The notes beneath the pieces were generated by a model. It had not been told where the DNA came from. It worked only from the letters and a program-made list of their open reading frames with translations, and did not search any database. A DNA stretch of 64,000 bases from a virus. The DNA lies in IMG/VR virus record IMGVR_UViG_3300032607_000125, positions 62,001 through 126,000 of that record. One strand, written 5' to 3'. The position numbers and the translations under genes are program-made. How positions within the stretch are numbered: position 1 is the stretch's first letter; each line of letters opens with the position of its first letter. This document shows positions 41,535 to 49,975 of this stretch, in pieces.

Positions 41535-42119
41535 ATGACATTCACTCTAGCAGAAAAAACAAAGATTCTTAAACTTAAGACAAATCTGTCTATAGTATTC
41601 AACACCAAGCTAAAAGAGATAAACGATCCACACTTTAGTACATTGATACGAACTAATTGTATCATCACTGGTGGAGCGATAGCATCTATATATCATAATC
41701 AAAAGATCAATGATATAGATCTATATGCTAAAGATAACGTAATCAGTATCAAAGATTACGTTATCACTCAAATGCCAAATCACATTAAGCAGTATACATC
41801 GTATGATATGCTGCAGAAAAATGTACCAGCTATTACTAATAATGCAGTGACACTAGCTAATGATTTACAATTCATTTATATCGATAAAGCGGAAAAGTGT
41901 AGATCAGAATTTGATTTTATTCATTGCATGCCATGGTTTGATATTTTGACACAAAAGCTTTACATTTCACCTGAACAATATTCGGCAATTGCCACTATGC
42001 ACTTAATTCCCAATCCACGCGGACAACCTGCAAAATTTTTACGTATAGACAAATATACTAAACGTGGTTGGGGTATCGATCATACATTATATGAAAACGC
42101 AAAAAAGGAAATACAATGA
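41535..42119 (+). CDS. Nucleotidyltransferase-fold protein (pol-beta superfamily-like)
   Basis: 194 residues. IITGGAIASIYHNQKINDIDLYA has the glycine-rich GG(A)xxS and DxD pattern of pol-beta-type nucleotidyltransferases. A second part (FDFIHCMPWFD) recurs in a T4-like phage family of unknown role. A tRNA nucleotidyltransferase or toxin-like role cannot be decided. Two tandem promoters drive it, and no ribosome site is visible. Confidence 0.55.
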   Translation: MTFTLAEKTKILKLKTNLSIVFNTKLKEINDPHFSTLIRTNCIITGGAIASIYHNQKINDIDLYAKDNVISIKDYVITQMPNHIKQYTSYDMLQKNVPAITNNAVTLANDLQFIYIDKAEKCRSEFDFIHCMPWFDILTQKLYISPEQYSAIATMHLIPNPRGQPAKFLRIDKYTKRGWGIDHTLYENAKKEIQ

Positions 42120-42307
42120 GTGGACCTGGATTTATAGCACCTGAAGAAGACAAGATTTGTGAACTATGCGGCGTTGAAGATGAATGTCGTCCGTATGGAC
42201 CTAAGTACGAGCAAATTTGCTTTGATTGTGGTATGCTAAATGTAGAACTCACCAAGCAAAGAATGACAGAGTACATTTTCGGTGGACCAAAGAGTCCTGT
42301 ACAATAA
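42116..42307 (+). CDS. Small zinc-finger protein
   Basis: 63 residues with CELCGVEDEC and CFDCG, a four-cysteine zinc-ribbon pattern. It overlaps the previous gene by four bases (ATGA), and its end carries the -35 of the next promoter. It may bind nucleic acid or protein; no family with function is known. Confidence 0.6.
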   Translation: MSGPGFIAPEEDKICELCGVEDECRPYGPKYEQICFDCGMLNVELTKQRMTEYIFGGPKSPVQ

Positions 42308-42326
42308 TTCATCTTTAGAGTATAAT
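42298..42326 (+). promoter_or_regulatory. Phage promoter TGTACA-17-TATAAT
   Basis: TGTACA 42298-42303 overlaps the stop of the zinc-finger gene. TATAAT is at 42321-42326, ahead of the AAA+ gene at 42352. Confidence 0.75.
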
Positions 42327-42351
42327 TACTCATACAAACAAACTTTATATT

Positions 42352-43413
42352 ATGACTTACTTTATTCGTAGTGGCAATCAATTCGACGTTTCTGCTGAAG
42401 CAGCTCTTGACATTAAAGAAGCGTTGCCTGCAGGCAACTATATCGTTAAAGAACGACCAATGGGCGGTCCTCTGTTTCTAGAATCTGTAGATGACTTTAA
42501 GCCATTGACAAAGTTGTATGGTAATACCACGTGTCATGCGGGTCGTATCATTAACACATATCGTGATCGTGGTGCTAGTACCGGCGTATTATTAAATGGT
42601 GAAAAAGGCTCTGGCAAAACACTATTGGCTCGTCAATTGTCTATTGAATGTGCTACACTGGGCATTCCAACTATTATCATCAATGCTCCATGGACTGGTG
42701 ATAAGTTCAACAAGTTCATGCAAGACATCTCTCAAGAGTGTATGGTTCTATTCGATGAATTTGAAAAGGTCTATGATGCTGATCAACAAGAAGTTATTCT
42801 AACGTTGTTGGATGGTGTATTCCCATCACGCAAACTGTTTGTTTTGACCTGCAATGATAAGTGGCGTATCGATTCTCACATGCGTAATCGTCCTGGTCGC
42901 ATCTTCTATATGTTGGACTTCAAAGGATTGGAAGCTGAATTCATTGCTGAATACTGTGAAGACAATCTAAAGAACAAAAGCCACATTGAAAAGGTTTGTC
43001 AAGTTGGAGCTATGTTCTCACAATTCAACTTTGATATGTTGAAAGCTCTTGTCGAGGAAATGAATCGTTATGATGAAACTCCACAAGAAGCACTGTTAAT
43101 GTTGAATGCTAAACCTGAATTTGCAGGTGATAGTAGGTTTAAAGTTGAGATGCGAGTTGATGGTAAGATCATTGAGACCAATGATTGCGATCCAAATAAC
43201 TGGAATGGTAATCCATTGACAAGTGCAATGATTCATGCTTCGTATGATACTGATCCAGATGATGCAGATTCTAACTGGAAGAACTTGCAATTTTCTAACA
43301 ATGACTTGACTCAAGTTCATCCAAAAGAAGGACGATTTGTATATGAACAAGGCAATTGTGAAATCACGTTGATTCGTCAACAAGAAAAGACATTCCATTG
43401 GGATGCATTTTAA
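42352..43413 (+). CDS. AAA+ ATPase
   Basis: 353 residues. Walker A GEKGSGKT is near residue 83, Walker B MVLFDEFEK near residue 130, and sensor-type TCNDKWR and RNRPGR follow, as in FtsH/Cdc48-like AAA cores. Helical lid and C-terminal beta region are unassigned. It could be a chaperone or remodelling ATPase. The leader has no clear ribosome site. Confidence 0.75.
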   Translation: MTYFIRSGNQFDVSAEAALDIKEALPAGNYIVKERPMGGPLFLESVDDFKPLTKLYGNTTCHAGRIINTYRDRGASTGVLLNGEKGSGKTLLARQLSIECATLGIPTIIINAPWTGDKFNKFMQDISQECMVLFDEFEKVYDADQQEVILTLLDGVFPSRKLFVLTCNDKWRIDSHMRNRPGRIFYMLDFKGLEAEFIAEYCEDNLKNKSHIEKVCQVGAMFSQFNFDMLKALVEEMNRYDETPQEALLMLNAKPEFAGDSRFKVEMRVDGKIIETNDCDPNNWNGNPLTSAMIHASYDTDPDDADSNWKNLQFSNNDLTQVHPKEGRFVYEQGNCEITLIRQQEKTFHWDAF

Positions 43414-43417
43414 TTAT

Positions 43418-43960
43418 ATGAAAACATACATCACATCTGACTTGCACTTTGGCCATGTAAACATCCTAAAGTTTTGCGCGTCAACTCGTCAATATAATGA
43501 TGTTGATCATATGAACGATCTAATGATTAAAGAATGGAACTCCATCGTTAAGCCAGAAGATCTTACTTACATTCTTGGTGACTTTGCTTTTTGTAACGCC
43601 GAACGTGCTACATCTATTGCGTATTCTCTAAATGGCCGTAAGATTCTTATTGAAGGCAATCATGATCGTAAAATTCTTAAAGATGATAACTTTCGCAATT
43701 GTTTTGAAGAAATTCACAAGTATCATGAAGTGAATGTAGATAAGACTAAAGTTTGTATGTTCCATTACCCTATTGCTGAGTGGAATCAATGCTATAGTGG
43801 TTCTGTACACTTTCATGGTCATCTGCATGGTAGTAGAAGTGGCATTGATCAATATCGTGCACTTGATGTTGGTATGGATGCAATGGGCGCTATTGCTATT
43901 GAGATGAATGAAATGATTGCTTTAGCAATGAAGAAATCAATCAAAACCCATCACAATTAA
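43418..43960 (+). CDS. Calcineurin-like metallophosphoesterase
   Basis: 180 residues. The metal-binding motifs appear in order: SDLHFGH (DxH), LGDFAF (GDxxx), GNHDRK (GNHD), FHYPIAEW and HFHGHLHGS (GHxH). It acts on a phosphomonoester, phosphodiester or nucleotide. The start at 43418 (MKTYITSDLHF) places the first motif at the usual distance. Confidence 0.88.
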   Translation: MKTYITSDLHFGHVNILKFCASTRQYNDVDHMNDLMIKEWNSIVKPEDLTYILGDFAFCNAERATSIAYSLNGRKILIEGNHDRKILKDDNFRNCFEEIHKYHEVNVDKTKVCMFHYPIAEWNQCYSGSVHFHGHLHGSRSGIDQYRALDVGMDAMGAIAIEMNEMIALAMKKSIKTHHN

Positions 43961-43962
43961 GA

Positions 43963-43991
43963 TATACATTAAATCACTGATATATTATAAT
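43963..43991 (+). promoter_or_regulatory. Phage promoter TATACA-17-TATAAT
   Basis: TATACA 43963-43968, spacer beginning TTAAATC, TATAAT 43986-43991, followed by AGGTAA and the ATG at 44013. Confidence 0.65.
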
Positions 43992-44012
43992 TAATTTTTA
44001 CAGGTAACTATC

Positions 44013-44240
44013 ATGCAAGGAGATAAACCATTGGCAGCACTATTTAAAGCTAAAGTCGAATCAGAAGACGTGATGACTATCACTAAATTCACAACTCTTA
44101 AAGAAGGGTGGATGATCCAATCAGACTTTGATAAAAGTTTAGGATATGTAGCAACAAAGGTTTTTCCAACAGAGGCCTCAGCAAAAGCTTCTTCTGATGG
44201 TAATAACATTATTAGAGTAAAAGTAGAATGGCAACTTTAA
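44013..44240 (+). CDS. Small hypothetical protein
   Basis: 75 residues, mixed alpha/beta, no family recognised. A promoter and a ribosome site (CAGGTAAC) lie upstream, and it overlaps the next gene by 13 bases. First of a run of small overlapping genes. Confidence 0.55.
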   Translation: MQGDKPLAALFKAKVESEDVMTITKFTTLKEGWMIQSDFDKSLGYVATKVFPTEASAKASSDGNNIIRVKVEWQL

Positions 44241-44449
44241 ATATCGATTATGATGAATTTTATAGACTTCGCGTAGATATCTATAAGACTAATGAAGACT
44301 TATTTCAATTTGTCTTAGCCAGAATTGATATGAATCCAGATCGTGTTGGTAAACCATTTGCCGAATCTAAGCATGAGTATTTTTTAAACAAACAACAACT
44401 GAAGCAATTCGTTGAACATATTAATGAGGCAACTCGTGATCACATCTAA
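44228..44449 (+). CDS. Small hypothetical protein
   Basis: 73 residues, helical and acidic (DEFYRLRVDIYKTNEDLFQFVLARI). No recognised family. It overlaps both neighbours, which supports a tightly packed operon. Function unknown. Confidence 0.5.
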   Translation: MATLNIDYDEFYRLRVDIYKTNEDLFQFVLARIDMNPDRVGKPFAESKHEYFLNKQQLKQFVEHINEATRDHI

Positions 44450-44774
44450 CTCTCCCATCGATTTTTCAAGTATCGCATCCGCATCTGGCGGCACTGATTC
44501 TTATACAAACACTCCTGAATTTAAAGAGTGGATCGTAGATCTTCTTTCAGAAGGTAATCCTACAACGATTACATTTACAAAGAAAGATGGTACATCTCGT
44601 GTTATGAGATGTACTCGTAATGCAGCACTTATTCCAAGTGCTCATACTCCAGCTGATGCTCAAGATTCTACTCGTAAAGTATCAACTACCAATGTCACGG
44701 CCTTTGATCTTGATAAACAAGAATGGCGTTCTTTCCTTCCTGAAAATATTACACACATTAATTATGAATTCTAA
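44436..44774 (+). CDS. SH3-barrel / DUF2693-like protein
   Basis: 112 residues from GTG 44436, with GAGG six bases upstream. TTITFTKKDGTSRVMRCTRN and FDLDKQEWRSFLPENI are the family core, thought to be a small beta barrel related to WYL or SH3-like domains. Its role in phages is unknown; nucleic-acid binding is possible. The GTG start fits better than the in-frame ATG at 44424. Confidence 0.65.
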   Translation: MITSNSPIDFSSIASASGGTDSYTNTPEFKEWIVDLLSEGNPTTITFTKKDGTSRVMRCTRNAALIPSAHTPADAQDSTRKVSTTNVTAFDLDKQEWRSFLPENITHINYEF

Positions 44775-44952
44775 TACTTCCGTTTTTCTTGGCATTATCC
44801 TACTAATTATTCTTATTGCCTTTGGTCCATTAGTTACCATCTGGTCGTTAAATATTCTATTTCCTCTATTGGCAATTCAATACAATTTTGCTACTTGGTT
44901 CGCAATCATTTGGATCGGCGCTTTCTTTAAAACAACTGTGAAAACTAAATAA
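44764..44952 (+). CDS. Small membrane protein, 62 residues
   Basis: Two hydrophobic segments (VFLGIILLIILIAFGPLVTIWSL-type and WFAIIWIGAFF). The phrase AFGPLVTIWSLN is shared with small membrane proteins of other aquatic T4-like phages (from memory). It overlaps the previous gene by 11 bases and the next by one. Function unknown. Confidence 0.6.
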   Translation: MNSNTSVFLGIILLIILIAFGPLVTIWSLNILFPLLAIQYNFATWFAIIWIGAFFKTTVKTK

Positions 44953-45215
44953 TGACTCAAATCTCTAGTCCTGCTGACCGCGTAAAGATCAAGAAAATGC
45001 TTGGTGAAATCTCCGATTCATACACTCGTATGTCTGCTGAACGAGATCTCATTAAGGAAACCATTAGTGAGATGTCGAAGGAATTTAATCTTCCCAAGCG
45101 TACGCTGAATAAGATGGCGAAAACCTATCATAAACAGTCTTTCTTTAAAGATTCTGCAGACCATGAAGAGTTTGAAGCACTTTATCAGACTGTCGTAGAG
45201 CTGCAAAACCCTTAA
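44952..45215 (+). CDS. DsbA-like double-stranded DNA-binding protein
   Basis: 87 residues, helical. KKMLGEISDSYTRMSAERDLIKE followed by LPKRTLNKMAKTYHKQSF matches the shape of T4 DsbA (89 residues), a late-transcription regulator that binds DNA. Given T4-type late promoters in the window, a role in late expression fits. Similarity is moderate and based on reading only. Confidence 0.6.
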   Translation: MTQISSPADRVKIKKMLGEISDSYTRMSAERDLIKETISEMSKEFNLPKRTLNKMAKTYHKQSFFKDSADHEEFEALYQTVVELQNP

Positions 45216-45222
45216 TCGACGG

Positions 45223-45251
45223 TGTACTTTAATTCGTGAATGGTATATAAT
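45223..45251 (+). promoter_or_regulatory. Phage promoter TGTACT-17-TATAAT
   Basis: TGTACT 45223-45228, spacer beginning TTAATTCGT, TATAAT 45246-45251. A TGGAG ribosome site precedes the ATG at 45276. Confidence 0.8.
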
Positions 45252-45275
45252 AGATCATAATCTGGAGAAAAGTAC

Positions 45276-46469
45276 ATGTCTGTTGAAAAAGTGAAACCCG
45301 TAAAAGTAGTGTCTAAAGAACCAAAGATGCTACCAAGTGAACGTCGTAATCTAAAGCGTAGAGAAGTTGCTGAAAAGGCAACACTAGTTTTTGGCACTGG
45401 CAAAGGTAGTTTAGAACCTACTATTCGACCTTTGGCCTATAAGCCTGATTTGTTAAAAGCATTGAATTATTATAATGCTGCATACGATAACAAAGACAAG
45501 CGCAAGTGGACGATGGCATACGTTGGCAAAGTCCATGCCAATGAATATGACGCACTTCCCGACTGGCAATTCAGTTCAGTTGGTACAATCATTCGAATGA
45601 AATCTCGCGATGTATATCTTGAACAAAATGAACTAGATTTTATTGAAACAAAGCTTACTGAACTTCGTGAGTTGTCGGCAATGGGTGGTATGAAGCCATC
45701 TTCACTTAAAGGTGTACCAACTCCAAAAGCTGATAAACCTACAGTGTCAGTTCAAGATCGTATCGCCGAGAATGCTTCCACTCGCATTGGCGATATCAAT
45801 GGAATGATTGATGAATTCATTACCAATGATGTTGAAGTCGATGTTGCATCGTATCTTAAAAGCAATGATGTAAGTCCTGCTGTAAGTAAGCTTATTCCCA
45901 TTGCTTTTGATAAAGCAATCGCTGAACTTAAAGAAGCAATCAAAGGTGAAGATGCTCAACTAGTTGAGGGTTATTCTTTCCTCAAGAAAGTTAAACTGCG
46001 TAAACTCTTGAAAGCATATGAAAGCATTGCCGATGCCTGTAATCAACAAGCTGTTAGTGTTAAGTCAGTTCGTAAACCAACAGTTCGTTTGATCAAAGAA
46101 AAACCAGCTGCACTGATTGCTTCTAAAGTTAAGTTCCTTCGTGAGTTTCCAGAACTTGGATTGAAATCAGTTATGCCTGTTGGCATTGTTGGTGCCAATG
46201 AAGTCTGGATTTATAACACTAAATACAAAAAGATTCACGTATATCGCGCACTTGGCGATGCTAAACTTTCAATCAAGGGTACTTCTATTCTTAATTACGA
46301 AGTAGCATCGTCTGATTGTAAGACTATTCGTAAACCAGAAATTGTCAAAACATTCGTCAGCATGGCACGTAAAACTATCTCTGCTGAATATGTTGCTTTG
46401 AAAACAAAGGTTGGTGTTGCGAATGGACGTATCAATGAAGATTGTATTATTCTGAAAGTGTTCTCATGA
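45276..46469 (+). CDS. Conserved-type hypothetical protein
   Basis: 397 residues. Basic N-terminus (SERRNLKRREVAEKA), a helical middle, and a beta-rich end with WIYNTKYKKIHVY and SDCKTIRKPEIV. No enzyme motif is seen. Position before RNase H and ligase suggests a link with replication, which is speculative. It overlaps the next gene by four bases. Confidence 0.55.
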   Translation: MSVEKVKPVKVVSKEPKMLPSERRNLKRREVAEKATLVFGTGKGSLEPTIRPLAYKPDLLKALNYYNAAYDNKDKRKWTMAYVGKVHANEYDALPDWQFSSVGTIIRMKSRDVYLEQNELDFIETKLTELRELSAMGGMKPSSLKGVPTPKADKPTVSVQDRIAENASTRIGDINGMIDEFITNDVEVDVASYLKSNDVSPAVSKLIPIAFDKAIAELKEAIKGEDAQLVEGYSFLKKVKLRKLLKAYESIADACNQQAVSVKSVRKPTVRLIKEKPAALIASKVKFLREFPELGLKSVMPVGIVGANEVWIYNTKYKKIHVYRALGDAKLSIKGTSILNYEVASSDCKTIRKPEIVKTFVSMARKTISAEYVALKTKVGVANGRINEDCIILKVFS

Positions 46470-46768
46470 AAAAACTTATTCTAATCTTAGCATTAGTTTC
46501 TACTTCCACTTTTGCACAACATCGTGGCAATCATGGAAATTGGAACTATGGCGGCAATCAATGGATTGCTCCATTGATCATTGGTGGCGTTATTGGATAT
46601 GGGTTTAGTCAAAATAGACCTGTACAACAAGTACCTTCTTATGGTACAATCTATCAACAGCCAATTTATTCAAACCCACCTATGCAACCTGTCTATCAAG
46701 AAGTAGTTGTATATAACCAAGATTGCTTTTGCTATATGAAACAATACCGTCAAATTGGATGGCAATAA
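46466..46768 (+). CDS. Exported small protein with signal peptide
   Basis: 100 residues. MKKLILILALVSTSTFAQ is a classical signal peptide with cleavage after TFA. The mature part is Gly/Asn/Gln/Pro/Tyr-rich with a hydrophobic glycine stretch (IIGGVIGYGF) and ends with CFCYMKQYRQ. It would act in the periplasm or outer membrane, for example in superinfection exclusion; this is unproven. The ATGA overlap with the preceding gene supports the start. Confidence 0.65.
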   Translation: MKKLILILALVSTSTFAQHRGNHGNWNYGGNQWIAPLIIGGVIGYGFSQNRPVQQVPSYGTIYQQPIYSNPPMQPVYQEVVVYNQDCFCYMKQYRQIGWQ

Positions 46769-47638
46769 ATGATTCTCATTGATTACTCAGCAGTAGCTGT
46801 TAATGCTATCTTGGCGTTCTCAGCAGATCTTAAACGTGGTTCTGATAATGAGAAGAAAGATCTTATTCGCCATGTGACATTGTCTTGCATTCGTTCTTAT
46901 AAAAAGAAATATGGCAAGGAGTTTGGCGATATCGTTATCGCTTGTGATGGTCGTCATTACTGGCGTCGTGAAGTCTTTCAATACTACAAAGGTTCGCGTA
47001 AGAAAGCCCGTGAAGCTTCTGAAATCGATTGGCAAATCATCTTTGATACGCTGACTGAAATTCGTATTGACTTGGCTGAACACTTTCCTTATAAAGTAGT
47101 TCACTATGATCGGGCCGAAGGTGATGACGTTATCTTTGTTATTTCAGAATCCACTCAAGAGTTTGGTCAACACGAACCAGTCATGATCGTATCTTCTGAT
47201 CATGACTTTGTCCAACTCCAAGAATTTGATAATGTAAGTCAATTCAGTCCTATGACTAAAAAGCTTATTAAAGTTAATAAAAAAGAATTGCACGAAAAGC
47301 TTATCACTCACGTTGTCAAAGCCGGTGACGATGGTATTCCCAATATCCTTTCCGCCGATGATGTATTCATGACAGGCACTCGTCAAACTACAGTAACTGC
47401 TAAACGCCTTGCTGAGTTTATTGAACTTGGTATTGATGCATGCCGTAATGATCTTGAGCGTGCTCGCTGGCAACGTAACTACATGTTAACTAGTTTTAAA
47501 TCTATTCCTGTAGACGTTAAAGAAACTATTTTGGCAATGTACTATGATCAAAAGCCAAAAGGTGATAAGAATTCTATTATGAATTATCTGATCAAACATA
47601 AATGCAGACAACTTTTAGATTCAATCGAGGACTTTTGA
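46769..47638 (+). CDS. rnh: RNase H / 5'-3' exonuclease (T4 Rnh-like)
   Basis: 289 residues of the FEN/T4 RNase H family, which removes RNA primers and flaps. Acidic motifs are MILIDYS, IVIACDGRHYWRR, DRAEGDDVIF and VSSDHDFVQL, followed by DDVFMTGTRQTT. The length is close to T4 Rnh (305). It starts immediately after the exported-protein gene and overlaps the next gene by one base. Confidence 0.9.
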   Translation: MILIDYSAVAVNAILAFSADLKRGSDNEKKDLIRHVTLSCIRSYKKKYGKEFGDIVIACDGRHYWRREVFQYYKGSRKKAREASEIDWQIIFDTLTEIRIDLAEHFPYKVVHYDRAEGDDVIFVISESTQEFGQHEPVMIVSSDHDFVQLQEFDNVSQFSPMTKKLIKVNKKELHEKLITHVVKAGDDGIPNILSADDVFMTGTRQTTVTAKRLAEFIELGIDACRNDLERARWQRNYMLTSFKSIPVDVKETILAMYYDQKPKGDKNSIMNYLIKHKCRQLLDSIEDF

Positions 47639-48087
47639 TGTTTAAACATATCCCGGAAATTTTAGACGAATGCAATAAGGATACCACACTTCTTGCAAAT
47701 TACAAAGGCAACGCAGCTCTTAAGTTTGTCTTTGAGCATGCATTTCTTGCCGAAAAGAAATTCGTTCTACCAGAAGGTGATCCTCCATTTAAAGAAGATG
47801 CTGCACCTATTGGTATGACTCCTGCTAATTTTACTCAAGAGACTAAAAAGCTTTATGTGTTTACTGCAGCACGTGAGTTAAAATCTCTACGCCGTGAAAC
47901 TCTTTTCATTCAACTGCTTGAAAATATTCATCCATCAGAAGCAAAAGTTTTGCTCGCCATTAAAGACCAGAAGCTAAATAAGCTATACAAGAACATCACT
48001 GCAAAAGTTGCGGCGAAGTATGGGTTTATTCCAGAACAGGTAAAAAATGAAAAACAAAACGGGGAACCAGCACCAAAAAAATCTTAA
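47638..48087 (+). CDS. DUF6433-like protein
   Basis: 149 residues, helical. FKHIPEILDECNKDTTLL, GNAALKFVFEHAF and LFIQLLENIHPSEAKVLLAIKDQKL mark a small phage family that usually follows rnh. No function is known. The start at 47638 (one-base overlap with rnh) is preferred over the longer frame from 47602. Confidence 0.7.
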   Translation: MFKHIPEILDECNKDTTLLANYKGNAALKFVFEHAFLAEKKFVLPEGDPPFKEDAAPIGMTPANFTQETKKLYVFTAARELKSLRRETLFIQLLENIHPSEAKVLLAIKDQKLNKLYKNITAKVAAKYGFIPEQVKNEKQNGEPAPKKS

Positions 48088-48268
48088 GATCATTCTTTCG
48101 ATGGAGCAAATTGCACTCGCCAGGTGGTTGGCTGATCTACCCGACGAAGAAATTGTCTATGTGGAATGGCTTATTGAAGAAGTTGAATCTGCGCTAGATG
48201 AAATCGTTTTGCAACATAGTGGACTGATCGAAGCAACAGAAGTACTAGACGAAATACGTAGACTTTAA
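48047..48268 (+). CDS. Small helical hypothetical protein
   Basis: Up to 73 residues. The core MEQIAL...WLADLPDEEIVYVEWLI starts at an internal ATG (48101), but only the upstream ATG at 48047 has a possible ribosome site (AGGT). The start is therefore uncertain. The frame overlaps the previous gene by 41 bases if 48047 is used. Unknown function. Confidence 0.5.
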   Translation: MKNKTGNQHQKNLKIILSMEQIALARWLADLPDEEIVYVEWLIEEVESALDEIVLQHSGLIEATEVLDEIRRL

Positions 48269-48271
48269 CGG

Positions 48272-48300
48272 TGTACATTAATTCGTCTATTTGATATAAT
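48272..48300 (+). promoter_or_regulatory. Phage promoter TGTACA-17-TATAAT (DNA ligase)
   Basis: TGTACA 48272-48277, 17 bp, TATAAT 48295-48300. The ATG at 48307 lies six bases after the -10, the same spacing as at 2388, so a leaderless ligase mRNA is expected. Confidence 0.82.
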
Positions 48301-48306
48301 AGACTC

Positions 48307-49596
48307 ATGATATTACAAATCCTTAATGAATTAGCAGCAACTTCCTCTCGCCTTGAGAAGGAAGCTATCATCCGTCGTGAAAAAGACAATATGCTTTTGA
48401 AGCGTGTTTACTTCCTTGCGTATGATCCATTCACTCAATTTTACCAACGTAAGATTCCAGCGTATACACCTGCTCAAGCGAATCAAGCAGACTCGCTTGA
48501 TTCTGTACTTGATAGTTTGGCTATGTTGTCTACGCGTCAAGTTACTGGTAATGCCGCTATTGGATACTTAACAAAACTCTTAAGTTCACTCGTTGAACGC
48601 GATGCTCAAGTGATTGAACGTATCATTGGCAAAGATCTTAAGTGTGGTGCTTCTGATTCAACGGCTAATAAAATTTGGCCTGGTCTTGTACACGAATATC
48701 CTTGCATGCTTGCATCTAAGTATGATGAAAAACTTGTCGCTAAAATCAAATGGCCAGCGATGGCACAATTGAAGATGGATGGTATGCGATTCAATGCTAT
48801 CGTTAAAGATGGCAAGTGTGAATTTCGTACACGTAATGGCAAGGAAGTAAATCTGCTGGGTAATCTTGAGCAAGAATTTATTGCTTTAGCTAAAGATAAG
48901 AATGTTATCTTTGATGGTGAGTTAGTCGTACTCAGTGAAGATGGAATGTCTTATCTTGATCGACAAACTGGTAATGGTATTCTAAACAAAGCTGTTAAGG
49001 GAACCATCACTGCTAAAGATACTAGTCAAGTTAGTGCAACACTATGGGATATCATTGATTATGAAGACTTTCATAATGGTGTATCAAATCAGTCTTACCA
49101 CTTGAGATTTAACAAGCTTGAACTGATGCCTTTGGATTCTGGTAAAATTAGGCGTGTTGCTAGTCAGACTATCAATAACATTGAAGAAGCTCGAGAGATA
49201 TTTGAACAATATTTGTCTGAAGGCCAAGAAGGTATTATTCTTAAAGACTTGAATAATATTTGGGAAAACAAGCGTTCACGTGGTCAAATCAAAATGAAAG
49301 GTGAACTTGAATGTGATCTTAAAATCGTTGGCATTCAAGAAGGCACTGGAAAATACGTTGGTAAAGTTGGTGCATACATTTGTGAATCAGAAGATGGTAT
49401 CATTAAAGTTGATGTAGGTTCTGGTTTTAAAGATCATCAGCGTATCATTGATCAAAGTGTAATCGGTAAAGTGATTGCAGTTAAATATAATGCACGTATT
49501 AAAAATCGTCAGGGTGGTGATTCTCTTTTTCTCCCAATTTTTCTCGAAGTACGTGAAGATAAAAAAGTTGCAGATAATGCAAAAGAAATTGAATAG
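48307..49596 (+). CDS. 30: ATP-dependent DNA ligase gp30
   Basis: 429 residues. The adenylation motif KMDGMR is near residue 155 (AQLKMDGMR), motif III is FDGELVVL, motif IV EGIILK, and motif V IKMKGELECDLKI. The N-terminal helical domain resembles T4 gp30 (487 residues). It joins nicks in replication and recombination. It has its own promoter and no ribosome site. Confidence 0.93.
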   Translation: MILQILNELAATSSRLEKEAIIRREKDNMLLKRVYFLAYDPFTQFYQRKIPAYTPAQANQADSLDSVLDSLAMLSTRQVTGNAAIGYLTKLLSSLVERDAQVIERIIGKDLKCGASDSTANKIWPGLVHEYPCMLASKYDEKLVAKIKWPAMAQLKMDGMRFNAIVKDGKCEFRTRNGKEVNLLGNLEQEFIALAKDKNVIFDGELVVLSEDGMSYLDRQTGNGILNKAVKGTITAKDTSQVSATLWDIIDYEDFHNGVSNQSYHLRFNKLELMPLDSGKIRRVASQTINNIEEAREIFEQYLSEGQEGIILKDLNNIWENKRSRGQIKMKGELECDLKIVGIQEGTGKYVGKVGAYICESEDGIIKVDVGSGFKDHQRIIDQSVIGKVIAVKYNARIKNRQGGDSLFLPIFLEVREDKKVADNAKEIE

Positions 49597-49641
49597 TAAC
49601 GTTTGAAACGTATATATAAGTAATACAACAAAAGAAGTAAC

Positions 49642-49737
49642 ATGCTTTCACTCCTATCTTATCGCAAAAATATATTCTTAGGTCTTAATGACCAGAGTAT
49701 TGCGTGCCCGTTCACATTTGAAGGTTGGGACGATTAG
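49642..49737 (+). CDS. Possible 31-residue peptide
   Basis: A short frame MLSLLSYRKNIFLGLNDQ... ending GWDD, between ligase and its terminator. AGAAG eight bases upstream is a weak ribosome site, and a TATATAAGTAAT sequence 20 bases upstream may be a late-promoter variant. No family known; could be a chance frame. Confidence 0.3.
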   Translation: MLSLLSYRKNIFLGLNDQSIACPFTFEGWDD

Positions 49738-49761
49738 AGCTTAGAAGTTACGTATGTACTT

Positions 49762-49798
49762 AAAGCTCTAACCTAAAAAGTTAGAGCTTTTGTTTTTT
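49762..49798 (+). terminator. Rho-independent terminator before the tRNA array
   Basis: An 11 bp perfect stem (AAAGCTCTAAC with GTTAGAGCTTT) and a seven-base loop, followed by TGTTTTTT. Confidence 0.88.
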
Positions 49799-49802
49799 GT
49801 AG

Positions 49803-49831
49803 TGTACAATAAATCATAGATGGTGTATAAT
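49803..49831 (+). promoter_or_regulatory. Phage promoter TGTACA-17-TATAAT (tRNA array)
   Basis: TGTACA 49803-49808, TATAAT 49826-49831, about 60 bases before the first tRNA. Confidence 0.8.
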
Positions 49832-49868
49832 ACATCTATCAGCAGATTAATCTTAGTCTGCATAAAAG

Positions 49869-49884
49869 ATTCTTTAACAATTCA
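49869..49884 (+). promoter_or_regulatory. boxA-like antitermination sequence
   Basis: ATTCTTTAACAATTCA closely resembles bacterial rRNA-operon boxA (core CTTTAACAA), located in the leader between the array promoter and the first tRNA. A second copy lies at 51720. Confidence 0.6.
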
Positions 49885-49897
49885 GGTTTTCTTATGT

Positions 49898-49975
49898 TGG
49901 GGTGTAGCCTAGTCCGGTCTAAGGCAACGGTCTTTGAAATCGTCATCATTGGTTCGAATCCAATCACCCCTGCCA
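49898..49975 (+). tRNA. tRNA-Gln(TTG)
   Basis: Cloverleaf with acceptor TGGGGTG/CACCCCT, anticodon stem ACGGT/ATCGT and loop CTTTGAA, T arm ATTGG/CCAAT, and encoded CCA. U1 opposite U72 replaces the weak U1-A72 pair of bacterial tRNA-Gln. Confidence 0.88.

Larger units (their letters stand above)
49597..49897 (+). other. Gap before the tRNA array: possible tiny ORF, terminator, promoter, boxA
   Basis: Between ligase and the first tRNA there are, in order, a 31-codon frame at 49642, a strong terminator (49762-49798), a phage promoter (49803-49831) and a boxA-like sequence (49869-49884). Nothing else coding is seen. Confidence 0.7.
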
